Assembly (NCBI RefSeq): GCF_017165765.1 | Contig: NZ_JAFGZD010000005.1 | Location: 62,001 to 126,000, forward strand | Source: Pseudomonas capsici | Lineage (GTDB): Bacteria; Pseudomonadota; Gammaproteobacteria; Pseudomonadales; Pseudomonadaceae | Length of the DNA: 64,000 bases | Direction of reading: 5' to 3' | Part shown: one piece after another, positions 8,167-16,544 of the stretch | How positions within the stretch are numbered: the first letter of the stretch is position 1 | How the letters are laid out: the number at the start of each line of letters is the position of its first letter | Program-made: the position numbers and the translations under genes | The notes under the pieces: generated by a model | The model's input: the letters and a program-made list of their open reading frames with translations, nothing else | Told to the model about the DNA's origin: nothing | The model's database searches: none

Positions 8167-8712
8167 TCACATCACCAGCCGCTTGCCGCTCAAGGCTTCC
8201 AGCAGTTTGCGCCATATTCCTCGTCTGGGCTGAGGAGGCACTTCCATCACCACATGGGGCATGTCCCGAAACCGAATCCACGACTCACTGCGCCATTGCA
8301 ATACGCTCAGGGCGTTGCCGAACCATTGCATCTGATTCAGGCAAGGCTGATCGCCCGTGACAGCGTGCTGCTGATGCAGAATCGGCAATACGTCATGGGT
8401 CAGCCAGTGACGCAGGGCGCGATTCTCGGGGATGTAATGATGAACCAGCATTGCAAACACGCCGGACTCACTGACCAGAATGCATTTCTCCCAACGGCCA
8501 TGGGCATGCAGCCAGGCGGTGCGACGTTGATCGGGGTCGAGCTTGAGGGTGGCGCGTTCGTCTAGCTGTTTGCCCATCAGGCGCGCAAGGTCTGACAGGC
8601 AAAACCAGGCCTGGGCGTCACACATGACGGCACGCAAGGCGCGGTGATGGCGTTGGAATACGTGGGCTTCAAATTGGTCTGTGCAGGGCGCAGAGGGATT
8701 GAGGGTGTACAT
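8167..8712 (-). CDS. BRO-N domain protein, copy A
   Basis: 181 residues from ATG 8712, which has AGGAG eight bases upstream; the frame is open further but without a ribosome site. The protein is essentially one BRO-N domain of phage antirepressor type: WFCLSDLARLMG near residue 45, then RRTAWLHAHGRWEK, LVSESGVFAMLVHHY, and the C-terminal signature ALRHWLTHDVLPIL. It has no KilA-C or Ant domain. Two related genes lie at 18594-19124 and 20949-21536, each preceded by the same structured leader. Copy A is the most diverged and is divergent from vgrG. BRO-N domains bind DNA; a regulatory or phage-related role is inferred. Confidence 0.8.
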   Translation of the reverse strand: MYTLNPSAPCTDQFEAHVFQRHHRALRAVMCDAQAWFCLSDLARLMGKQLDERATLKLDPDQRRTAWLHAHGRWEKCILVSESGVFAMLVHHYIPENRALRHWLTHDVLPILHQQHAVTGDQPCLNQMQWFGNALSVLQWRSESWIRFRDMPHVVMEVPPQPRRGIWRKLLEALSGKRLVM

Positions 8713-8735
8713 CGGCGTAGCTCCTGGATAGTGGA

Positions 8736-8939
8736 AGCTGCCAAGCGACGTCGTCAAACGAATGGGTGGCAGCTGTGCGAAGGTTGACGAACCGGTATCC
8801 AGGAAACCGGCAGACCCGAAGATCTCCGACGCACAGCCGCCATAACACGTACTTCAAGTTTAAACCTGAGGCAGTGGGGGAGACGCTGATACGCCTGGAT
8901 AGATCGGGTCGTCAAACCCGGTCGCTGATTTGGCAGCGA
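8736..8939 (-). promoter_or_regulatory. Structured four-hairpin leader of BRO gene copy A
   Basis: Upstream of BRO copy A lie: hairpin 1 (8736-8774, arms AGCTGCC/GGCAGCT, inner CGT/ACG, loop CGTCAA at 8752); hairpin 2 (8782-8793, GGTTGACGAACC) inside a longer stem CTGTGCG (8773) / CGCACAG (8830); hairpin 3 (8905-8920, CGGGT-CGTCAA-ACCCG); and hairpin 4 (TCGCTG/CAGCGA, ending 8939). TTGACG in hairpin 2 is the exact complement of CGTCAA in loops 1 and 3. The 8940-9052 gap up to vgrG holds only a GC-rich inverted repeat just after the leader. The function is unknown: untranslated RNA, operator or recombination site. Confidence 0.6.
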
Positions 8940-9052
8940 ACGGCGCGCAGACTAGCGCGCAGGGGCAGGACAGGCAAGTAGTGGCCCTCTTGAAGGCTTT
9001 GCTGTCTTCCTGCACCATTTTCCCCTTGCTTATTCAAGGGATGAAATCAAGC

Positions 9053-11344
9053 ATGCTGGACGCAAATGCTACCCATATATCCTTGGTGCTCGAAGGCGTT
9101 TCCACCGATCTGCAAGTGCTCAGCTTCATCGGTCGCGAAGCCCTGAATCAGCCCTATCGTTTCGACATCGAACTGGTCAGCAGCCGTCCTGACCTCAAGC
9201 TCGAAGAACTGCTGCACAAGCGCGGCAGCCTGACCTTCGGCGCCACGGGAAAAGGCATCATTCATGGCCAGGTCTACCGCATCGAACAAGGCGACTCCGG
9301 CAAGAAGCTGACCCGCTACAGCATCACGCTGGTGCCGCAACTGGCCTACCTGCGGCACAACCACGACCAGCAGATTTTCCAGCAATTGACGGTGCCGGAG
9401 ATCATCGCCCAGGTGCTGGAGGCGCGGGGGATTCTGGCCGATGCCTACCGTTTTCAACTTGGCGCGACCTATCTCGAGCGCGATTACTGTGTGCAGTACG
9501 ACGAGTCCGACCTGCATTTCATCCAGCGTCTGTGCGAAGAAGAGGGCATTCACTTCCACTTCCAGCACTCTGCCAGCGGTCACATGCTGGTGTTTGGCGA
9601 CGACCAGACCGTGTTCCGCAAACTCGCCCCCGTGAGCTATCAGCAGGACTCCGGCATGGCCGCCGAGAAGCCGGTCATCAAGCGCTTCAACCTGCGCCTG
9701 GAAACCCGCACCACCCGCGTCAGCCGTCGCGACTACGACTTTGAAAAACCGGGCCTCCTGCCCGAAAGCAGTGCCAAGAGCAGTTTTGCACCCGACCTCG
9801 AAGACTACGATTACCCCGGCCGCTTCACCGACCGGGCACGGGGCAAGCAACTGGCGACCCGCGCCCTGGAGCGTCATCGCCGTGACTACCAGCTCGCCGA
9901 GGGCAAAGGTGATGAACCGACCCTGGTCACTGGCCACTTCCTGGCCTTGAGCGAACACCCACGTACCGAGTGGAACGACCTCTGGCTGCTGCAGGAAGTC
10001 ATCCACGAAGGCAAGCAGCCGCAGGTGCTGGGTGAAAACATCACCAGCGACGTCACCGACAACAAGGACGACTTTCACCAAGGCTACCGCAACCGCTTTC
10101 TGGCCAGCCCGTGGGACGCCCCTTACCGCCCGCCACTGGCCCACCCCAAACCTCTGACCATCGGCAGCCAGACCGCCATCGTCACCGGGCCAAAAGGCGA
10201 AGAGATTCACTGCGACCAATACGGTCGGGTCAAGGTGCAGTTCCATTGGGATCGTGAAGGGCAGGCCGATGACAAGACCAGTTGCTGGTTGCGCGTCGCC
10301 ACCGGCTGGGCCGGCAGCGCTTACGGCGGCATCGCCATCCCGCGAGTCGGCATGGAGGTGCTGGTCACCTTCCTGGAAAACGACCCCGACCAACCGTTGA
10401 TCACCGGCTGCCTGTTCCACAAGGAAAACGTCGTCCCCTACGAGCTGCCAACCCACAAGACCCGCAGCACCTTCAAGACCCTCAGCTCACCGGGCGGCCA
10501 GGGCTACAACGAGTTTCGCATCGAGGACAAGAAAGGCGCGGAACAGATCTACCTGCACGCCCAGCGTGACTGGGATGAAAACATCGAGCACGACCAGAAA
10601 ATCCGCGTCGGCAACGAGCGCCATGACACCGTCGAAGCCAACACCTTCAGCGAATTCAAGGCCGAAGAACACCGCATCACCCATCTGGACCGCAAGACCG
10701 AAGCCCGTGCCGACGACCACCTGACTGTCGGTGCGACCCAGCACGTGAAAGTGGGCACGGGGCAGTTCGTCGAAGCCGGGACGGAGATTCACTACTACGC
10801 AGGTGACAAGGTGGTGCTGGAAGGTGGCATGGAATTCACCGCCAAGGCAGGCGGAAGTTTCATCAAGCTCGATGCCGGTGGCGTGACCATCAGCGGGGCG
10901 GAGGTGAAGACCAATTCGGGTGGGGCACCGGGGGCGGGGAGCGGGATCGGGATTCTGGCTCCGCTGATTCCGGGGCTCGCCGCTGCCGACAGAGCTGGGC
11001 AACTGATGAAAGCCGCCAAGGCCAACCCGACCTGGCTGGAACTGAACCTGCATTACGACAACCTTGAGCCCGTGCCCGGCGCCTCCTATCGCGTTGAGTT
11101 TGCCGATGGCTCGACCCGCGAAGGTGTTCTGGACGACGATGGTTTTGCCCGCCTGGAAGATGTCCCCAAAGGCCCGGCCAAGGTCTATTACGGCGAAGAT
11201 CCAAGGCCGTTCAACCGCGAAAGCGTAGCGGTTGTTCAAAGCTCGGATGAAAAGGTGAATGAGGACTTACGCAAGCTCGGTCTGGACCCCGATCAGGTCG
11301 ATTTACAGGCATTGGTGGAACAAGCCGCAGGGAGGTTGTCATGA
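9053..11344 (+). CDS. vgrG: Type VI secretion spike protein VgrG (TssI) with transthyretin-like C-terminal extension
   Basis: 763 residues from ATG 9053 (MLDANATHISLVLEGV); the frame is open upstream but without family-like sequence. The gp27-like hub spans about residues 1-380, the gp5 OB-fold follows (DQYGRVKVQFHWDREG near 388), then the needle repeats to about 610. After a Gly/Pro-rich linker, residues about 658-735 look like a transthyretin-type beta-sandwich (YRVEFADGSTREGVL, FARLEDVPKGPAKVYYGE), a known cargo-docking extension. The stop overlaps the start of the effector gene by 4 bp. No other T6SS structural gene is present, so this is an orphan vgrG island fed by a T6SS elsewhere. Confidence 0.93.
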   Translation: MLDANATHISLVLEGVSTDLQVLSFIGREALNQPYRFDIELVSSRPDLKLEELLHKRGSLTFGATGKGIIHGQVYRIEQGDSGKKLTRYSITLVPQLAYLRHNHDQQIFQQLTVPEIIAQVLEARGILADAYRFQLGATYLERDYCVQYDESDLHFIQRLCEEEGIHFHFQHSASGHMLVFGDDQTVFRKLAPVSYQQDSGMAAEKPVIKRFNLRLETRTTRVSRRDYDFEKPGLLPESSAKSSFAPDLEDYDYPGRFTDRARGKQLATRALERHRRDYQLAEGKGDEPTLVTGHFLALSEHPRTEWNDLWLLQEVIHEGKQPQVLGENITSDVTDNKDDFHQGYRNRFLASPWDAPYRPPLAHPKPLTIGSQTAIVTGPKGEEIHCDQYGRVKVQFHWDREGQADDKTSCWLRVATGWAGSAYGGIAIPRVGMEVLVTFLENDPDQPLITGCLFHKENVVPYELPTHKTRSTFKTLSSPGGQGYNEFRIEDKKGAEQIYLHAQRDWDENIEHDQKIRVGNERHDTVEANTFSEFKAEEHRITHLDRKTEARADDHLTVGATQHVKVGTGQFVEAGTEIHYYAGDKVVLEGGMEFTAKAGGSFIKLDAGGVTISGAEVKTNSGGAPGAGSGIGILAPLIPGLAAADRAGQLMKAAKANPTWLELNLHYDNLEPVPGASYRVEFADGSTREGVLDDDGFARLEDVPKGPAKVYYGEDPRPFNRESVAVVQSSDEKVNEDLRKLGLDPDQVDLQALVEQAAGRLS

Positions 11345-12903
11345 GTCAGAAAGGAGCCGCGGGCGCACACAAAGGTGATGAAGACCGTAGCGCGGCCTAT
11401 CAGGAAGCCGCTGTTGAACTGGCCAAAGGTATCGCGCTGGGTGCCGTACCGTTTCTGGGGCAGGCCATCGATGCCTACGACACCATCGAATCCTCTATCG
11501 TCCTCTACAACGCAGAAACGACCGATGGCAAGGAGGAGGCGCAATTCGATCTGTTGATGGCCGTCATCGGCTGGATTCCGGGGCCGGGTGATGGCCTGAA
11601 AAAGAGCCTGCGAATCGTCAACAAAGATCCCCAGCGCTACGCCCCGGTGCTGTTCGACCTGCTGCGCTTCGTGCTGCAGGAATGCGGCATCAAAACCAGC
11701 CCCGAAGAACTGCTCAAACAGGTTTTCGATGCCGGAAAACTGCGCACCGAACTTGACGACATCATCACCGGCGTAAAAGGCTCTTCGACCTTTCAGAGCC
11801 TGCCCAACTGGGCCAAAACCTCAGTCGTCACAGTCCTCGCGGCATCTCGGGACAACATGCCAGCGATGGTGGGGATTGTTGAGAAGCGGCTGGTGAAGTG
11901 GAAGGGGATGCAGCGTAATAGCTCTGGAATGGCGTCAGGCACCAGTCAACCAGCGCATGGTAAAAAGCCTGCGGCGAAAGATTCTACAGTGGCCACTCAA
12001 GGAGCGGATGGAGCAAGTGGTACTGCTTCGCAGAAAAGTGACCAGACAAAGTTGGGTGTTAAGTCTCTTCATGATATGACCAATGAAGGGCTTGGGGTCA
12101 GTGGAGAGCATATTGCAGACTACATCTGTGCAGTGGAGTTTGGCTGGGGCAGCGATTGGGATGGGCATGACAAGGGAGCGGATGGGAAATGGCTTGAGGG
12201 TTTGCCGAGTGCTAACAAGTTGGGGAAGCTCTCAAAAGGTGGTAGCCCTAAGTCCCGTCATGTTCTATATAAGCTGACAGATGGAGCGAATGGAACCGGT
12301 ATCGATTCTGTTTGGCGCGCCGATCCAGCTACAAACAACGGAAAAAAATTCGCGATTGTTGAGGCTAAAGCGAGTCGCGATGAAGATGGACCGAAGTTTA
12401 TGCGAAAACCCAATAACACCCGCAAGCCCAGTGTCTCGTCAAAACTGGGCGTTTCGGGGCTTACGGATCCAAGCGAGTTGCTTGAACCGCTAGACATTGA
12501 CCAGGTTGCGCCTGCCGGGAAGAAAAAAGGCAAACTCTCACGCTCAAAAAGCTCTCCAGCTACGGCTGATAAAAAAGACAAACCTGCAAAACAGCCGAAG
12601 GAAATCCTTGTTCAAATGAGCAAGGAGTGGATCAGGGCTAATATTGAAAGTGCCGTACCCAAGAAAATGGTGTATCAGGTTTTAGGTTCGTACAGTCGGC
12701 ATTTGTTTTACACTCCGTTGTATCACCCTGGAAATAGCCCGAAAGAGCATGCATACGCTAGGCTGAATAATGGTGATGAGTCAACTCATGCCAATCACTC
12801 TGCCTTTCATTATCCTGATGGTGAAGTCAAGTCGTTTGTAAATAAGCGAAAGAGAAGTCTGGCGTTGAAATATAGAGAATCGACTTCGTTGACTGTTGAG
12901 TAA
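11341..12903 (+). CDS. VgrG-linked T6SS nuclease effector (PoNe-like PD-(D/E)XK toxin domain)
   Basis: A 520-residue protein translationally coupled to vgrG. Residues 1 to about 185 are a GC-rich module (GIALGAVPFLGQAIDAYDT, then DDIITGV) without PAAR or a signal, probably for loading on the spike. A Ser/Gly/Lys linker follows, then an AT-richer toxin domain from about 235. It carries a restriction-enzyme-fold signature, Gly-Ile-Asp322 and Glu341-Ala-Lys343 (FAIVEAKAS), followed by QMSKEWI and Gln446 (MVYQVLGSY). This pattern, with DUF1911-type immunity genes directly downstream, fits the PoNe DNase family. DNase activity and interbacterial targeting are inferred from family and neighbours. 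The base-composition shift marks a swapped module. Confidence 0.75.
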   Translation: MSQKGAAGAHKGDEDRSAAYQEAAVELAKGIALGAVPFLGQAIDAYDTIESSIVLYNAETTDGKEEAQFDLLMAVIGWIPGPGDGLKKSLRIVNKDPQRYAPVLFDLLRFVLQECGIKTSPEELLKQVFDAGKLRTELDDIITGVKGSSTFQSLPNWAKTSVVTVLAASRDNMPAMVGIVEKRLVKWKGMQRNSSGMASGTSQPAHGKKPAAKDSTVATQGADGASGTASQKSDQTKLGVKSLHDMTNEGLGVSGEHIADYICAVEFGWGSDWDGHDKGADGKWLEGLPSANKLGKLSKGGSPKSRHVLYKLTDGANGTGIDSVWRADPATNNGKKFAIVEAKASRDEDGPKFMRKPNNTRKPSVSSKLGVSGLTDPSELLEPLDIDQVAPAGKKKGKLSRSKSSPATADKKDKPAKQPKEILVQMSKEWIRANIESAVPKKMVYQVLGSYSRHLFYTPLYHPGNSPKEHAYARLNNGDESTHANHSAFHYPDGEVKSFVNKRKRSLALKYRESTSLTVE

Positions 12904-12908
12904 TAGGC

Positions 12909-13850
12909 ATGAATAAAAGACAGAAGTTTCTTAGTGATAATATGTATTCAGAGTTTTTTAGTTACGTAGAAGAAACAAGGGTTTTTTTTGAGCATAACAA
13001 ATTCGAGTCGGACTCCCCCCAGCAAGAAGAGTCACTGAGGGCCAGTCATTTTCAAGATCTGGCGCTAAAGAAACTTTTGATATCTTACACAGCGGGGGTA
13101 GATATCTCTGCGCTGATACCGTTGCTTGAAGAGCTTGTAGCACGGTATGAGGAGCGTCAAAGCAAGCTGTCAGTGCTTGAGGGTATTAGCAATATTTCGC
13201 CACTTGCCATTGATGACTGGCCCTATCAATTTGAAGAGTGTGTTCAGGTTTTCAGTCTCTGCATATTGCTCCATAGAACGGATCTTCTAAAAAGATTTGT
13301 CAAGCTATTGGATGATGCAGGCTACAATGGGGAAGATACTCTTTATGAGGACTTGCTTAGCAAGCTCTTGCCGGGGCGTGAAAATATAGATGAGTGGTAT
13401 CATGATGTTTATACGCCTTTGATTCACGCTATATATGCCGATGAAAAAGAGGAGGCATCACAACTGCTCGACACCTATTGCAAACAATGGTATCCCGCCT
13501 TCAAACAAGCTCCTTGGCACGACTCACATCTGGATGGGGATGAAGGAAGTTATGTCGGATACTGGGCTTTTGAAGCAGGAGCCATTGCATTCTTATACGG
13601 TATAGACGACAGCAAAATAGACCATATGGTTTATCCAAAAGACTTGGTCGAATACGCAAGAAACTATCAACCTGCCAACGAGTCTCAAGTTGCCCGCATA
13701 GATGCCGGACAACCCTGCAGCAAAACCGGCTACTGGTTCACCCCTGCCCAAGCCAACTCAAGACGCCACTTTCAGCAAGGTGAAATCATGCCGCGCATCA
13801 GCGATTCGAAGTGGGGGGATACGATTTGGTACTGGTCGGGTGAGGAGTGA
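12909..13850 (+). CDS. PoNi-like (DUF1910/DUF1911) immunity protein, cognate
   Basis: 313 residues, starting 5 bp after the effector stop. The protein is all-helical in character, with the DUF1911 core near the C-terminal third (WYPAFKQAPWHDSHL, then YVGYWAFEAGAIAFLYG) and a DUF1910-like N-terminal half. These domains define immunity proteins of PoNe DNases, so it should bind and block the toxin made by the preceding gene in the cytoplasm. There is no signal peptide, as expected for a nuclease antidote. It is AT-rich relative to vgrG. Its last 290 bp are almost identical to the end of the second immunity gene, whereas the first two thirds are clearly diverged. Confidence 0.85.
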   Translation: MNKRQKFLSDNMYSEFFSYVEETRVFFEHNKFESDSPQQEESLRASHFQDLALKKLLISYTAGVDISALIPLLEELVARYEERQSKLSVLEGISNISPLAIDDWPYQFEECVQVFSLCILLHRTDLLKRFVKLLDDAGYNGEDTLYEDLLSKLLPGRENIDEWYHDVYTPLIHAIYADEKEEASQLLDTYCKQWYPAFKQAPWHDSHLDGDEGSYVGYWAFEAGAIAFLYGIDDSKIDHMVYPKDLVEYARNYQPANESQVARIDAGQPCSKTGYWFTPAQANSRRHFQQGEIMPRISDSKWGDTIWYWSGEE

Positions 13851-13885
13851 TTCTCTTTGTGACTGCTGTTCGAGGGTGTCACCAC

Positions 13886-13949
13886 CTGCTCAAACAGGTC
13901 TTCGATGCCGGAAACTGCGCACCGCACTCGACGACATCATCACCGGCGT
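13886..13949 (+). pseudogene. Remnant of a second effector gene (frameshifted, 64 bp)
   Basis: These 64 bp match bases 11710-11774 of the intact effector gene (the LLKQVFDAGKLRTELDDIITGV region) with about four mismatches and one missing A, which breaks the frame. No toxin domain follows. It sits between the two immunity genes, where an older effector gene would have been. The segment corresponds to the end of the conserved N-terminal module, close to the module/toxin boundary, so it looks like the scar of a toxin exchange. Confidence 0.75.
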
Positions 13950-14001
13950 CAGCCAGAAAGTACGACGAACCAGGGTCCTTGAAGGTTGAGGTGTGGCAAT
14001 A

Positions 14002-14943
14002 ATGGAAAAAAGACAAAAATTTTTCAGTCAGGAGCACTACAGTAATTTTTTGAGAGAGCATGATGAAGTAATAGAATTTTTTAAAAAGAATATCTTTCAG
14101 TCTGACTCTCCTGAAGAGGAGGCCGCTCTTCGCTCGAGGTACTTCCAAAGTCTTGCATTGGACAGGCTTCTGGCCGCTTATACCGTAGGAGAGGAAATAG
14201 TTTCTTTGCTGCCGCTCCTTGAGGACCTGATTGAGAAGTACCAAACTCGTCAAAAGGCGTTGGCTGAGTATCAGGGATTACCAAAAATCTCTCCATTGGC
14301 AATAGATGATTGGCCGAATCAATACGAAGAAGCAGTTCAGGTCATCAGTTTGTGTATCCTCTTGCATCGTACTGATTTGTTACCTCGCTTTGTGAAACTC
14401 ATAGATGAGGCGGGTTATGCAGGGGATGACACTCTCTATGAAGCCTTGTTGAGCAAGGTGATGCCGGATCGATATGATGTGGATCAGTGGTATCACGATG
14501 TTTATACACCCCTTATTCAAGCAATCTATGTCGATAATAAAGAAGAGGCATCAAAGCTCTTAAAGAAATATTGCCAACAGTGGTATCCGGCTTTTAAACA
14601 GGCCCCTTGGCACGACACCCATCTCCAGGGCGACGAAGGGACATATGTAGGCTATTGGGCTTTTGAAGCAGGAGCCATTGCATTCTTATACGGTATAGAC
14701 GACAGCAAAATAGACCATATGGTTTATCCAAAAGACTTGGTCGAATACGCAAGAAACTATCAACCTGCCAACGAGTCTCAAGTTTCCCGCATAGATGCCG
14801 GACAACCCTGCAGCAAAACCGGCTACTGGTTCACCCCAGCCCAAGCCAACTCAAGACGCCACTTCCAGCAAGGCGAAATCATGCCGCGTATCAGTGACTC
14901 GACGTGGGGAGATACGCTTTGGTACTGGTCGGGTGAGAGTTAA
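14002..14943 (+). CDS. PoNi-like (DUF1910/DUF1911) immunity protein, orphan paralogue
   Basis: 313 residues from ATG 14002, with GAGG nine bases upstream; this start gives exactly the length of the first immunity protein. It shares the DUF1911 core (WYPAFKQAPWHDTHL, YVGYWAFEAGA). The N-terminal two thirds differ at many positions from the first copy, while bases from 14656 onward match the first copy from 13563 almost perfectly. Only a scrap of its toxin gene remains upstream, so this is probably a retained orphan immunity gene giving protection against relatives that still carry the old effector. Confidence 0.85.
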   Translation: MEKRQKFFSQEHYSNFLREHDEVIEFFKKNIFQSDSPEEEAALRSRYFQSLALDRLLAAYTVGEEIVSLLPLLEDLIEKYQTRQKALAEYQGLPKISPLAIDDWPNQYEEAVQVISLCILLHRTDLLPRFVKLIDEAGYAGDDTLYEALLSKVMPDRYDVDQWYHDVYTPLIQAIYVDNKEEASKLLKKYCQQWYPAFKQAPWHDTHLQGDEGTYVGYWAFEAGAIAFLYGIDDSKIDHMVYPKDLVEYARNYQPANESQVSRIDAGQPCSKTGYWFTPAQANSRRHFQQGEIMPRISDSTWGDTLWYWSGES

Positions 14944-14962
14944 TCCCCGGCATTGCCAATGC

Positions 14963-14999
14963 GGGCGCAACCTTGATGCTCTGCTGAAGGCTGCGCCCC
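14963..14999. terminator. Terminator-like hairpin between convergent genes
   Basis: GGGCGCA-a-CCTT pairs with AAGG-c-TGCGCCC in the 66-bp gap between the second immunity gene and the convergent DUF1835-like gene. There is no long T run. A shared bidirectional transcript end is likely. Confidence 0.5.
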
Positions 15000-15009
15000 A
15001 TCCGCTTTG

Positions 15010-16269
15010 CTAAATACCCGAAAACGACTCACGCCAAACCGGCAACACCTGCTCATCAATCCCCCAATGAGGCTGACCGGGACGTATGCAGACGCCCCCG
15101 ATCCAGCGCTCATGAGTCGCATGCTCCGGCCAGTAAGCCGCGCCACTCAAAACCTGTTTGCCCAGCTCCGTAATCGTCAGCAGACGACGAGGCCATTCCA
15201 AGTGAGTATCCGACTCGATCAGCAAGGGGCGCGGAGTATCGATCAGCGGTCGCATCAATGCGTGAAACATCATATCCCCTAGAAACGGCAGCGGTTCGCG
15301 CTTGGCCATCAGCTCTGCGAAAACCTTGCCATAGGTCTGCGGTCCCGTTTCGTCCAGGCACTGCAAGGTCAGGCGCTCAGTGAGTGACAAGCCATCCTGA
15401 ATCCCCGGCAACTCCTGCAATTGCCGCAGCAGCGCTGGCGCGAGAAAGGGCAGGGCGGCGTGCGTCTCATGTGCCAGTTTTGCCAGCTCCACAGGAGATG
15501 AATCGCAATATGCCAGCCATGCCCGACGCGCCAACAGCAGCGCCTCTTCATCCACTCGCCTGCGCTGCGGCCAAAGCCAGGCCAGTACGTCGGGAGCCAG
15601 TTGCCCGATGCCGATAAAGCGTTGGACGCCGGGCACCCGATCGACTTCGATCAGCTCAAGCTTGCGCGGCAGACGCTCAAGCCCCGCCAGCGTCCTGATC
15701 AGGAAAAGCTGATCATAAGCATCCGCTTCGCACCACAGCACGCTATGGTCTGCATCGCTCAACTGTTTGAGGCTCGAGTATTCATCATCGAACCGTCGTG
15801 CGGCGTCGGCCACATCAATCCCGAAGGCCTTGTTGATGAACTGGCTGCGAAGCGCCTTGTACGCCTCGGCAGGCAGGTTCTGAACCGGGCCCATGCACAG
15901 TGGGTCGCTCAGCATTCGGAACGATCCCTTGAAACCCGCCAGTTGCAGGCTGTGTGCAATATCGTTGCCGCATCGCCAATGCACGGTTCGCGCCTCGTCA
16001 CTGGCCTCGAAATCCGGATGCCGTGCTGCAAAAGCCACCGCATCCACATGGGCCTTGAGCTTGGGCCAACTGTTGAAACCCAACTCCCGGGCGATCAGCC
16101 ACTGGGCATCGGACAAGGTTGGAGTGACAGGAGGACGGCGTGAAATCAGCGAAAGCTCATCAGGCGCAGCGCCGGTTTTCATGCGCTGCAAAAGCTCCTT
16201 GGCACGCTTGCGCTGCTGCTCAAGGTTGATACGACCGTCATTGGACAATGACGCAGGACGAGTAGACAT
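15010..16269 (-). CDS. DUF1835/DUF3658-like protein of unknown function
   Basis: 419 residues from ATG 16269, preceded by AGGAGA eight bases away; the longer frame upstream has no ribosome site. An N-terminal stretch (LEQQRKRAKELLQRMK, then LSDAQWLIARELGFNSWPKLKAH) resembles the short ankyrin-like lead-in common in these proteins. It is followed by a DUF1835-type region (HSLQLAGFKGSFRMLSDPLCMGPV, then LWCEADAYDQLFLIRTLAGL) and a DUF3658-like C-terminus. No catalytic motif can be named, there is no signal or membrane segment, and the function is unknown. It is convergent with the T6SS island and forms its right border. Confidence 0.7.
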   Translation of the reverse strand: MSTRPASLSNDGRINLEQQRKRAKELLQRMKTGAAPDELSLISRRPPVTPTLSDAQWLIARELGFNSWPKLKAHVDAVAFAARHPDFEASDEARTVHWRCGNDIAHSLQLAGFKGSFRMLSDPLCMGPVQNLPAEAYKALRSQFINKAFGIDVADAARRFDDEYSSLKQLSDADHSVLWCEADAYDQLFLIRTLAGLERLPRKLELIEVDRVPGVQRFIGIGQLAPDVLAWLWPQRRRVDEEALLLARRAWLAYCDSSPVELAKLAHETHAALPFLAPALLRQLQELPGIQDGLSLTERLTLQCLDETGPQTYGKVFAELMAKREPLPFLGDMMFHALMRPLIDTPRPLLIESDTHLEWPRRLLTITELGKQVLSGAAYWPEHATHERWIGGVCIRPGQPHWGIDEQVLPVWRESFSGI

Positions 16270-16450
16270 ACGATCTCCTTGCACAAACCTTGTCCGCTTG
16301 AAGGTCGGGAGTCGTAGTGACGAATGCGTGAGGCAAGATCCTGGGCGCAGCCCTTTCCGCGGATGGGGGCGTGGATAGCGCCGGGCTGGAATATAGGCAA
16401 CGGACACGATGAATGCAATGTTCACTGCGTCCAGGCATGCGCTATCTCTT

Positions 16451-16506
16451 TGTGGGAGGCAGCTTGCTGGCGACTTTTCCCCCGTCGCCAGCAAGCTGCC
16501 TCCAAC
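16451..16506. repeat. Paired REP element (REPIN-like)
   Basis: GTGGGAGGCAGCTTGCTGGC and its inverted partner face each other across an 11-nt C/T-rich spacer. This is the P. syringae-type REP family. The same motif occurs as a wider pair at 50092-50167 and singly at 53471-53490. The remaining 16270-16544 gap contains nothing else recognisable. Confidence 0.8.
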
Positions 16507-16544
16507 AGAGCCTTGACCGTAGACCGGATTTATCCGGGAAGGCG

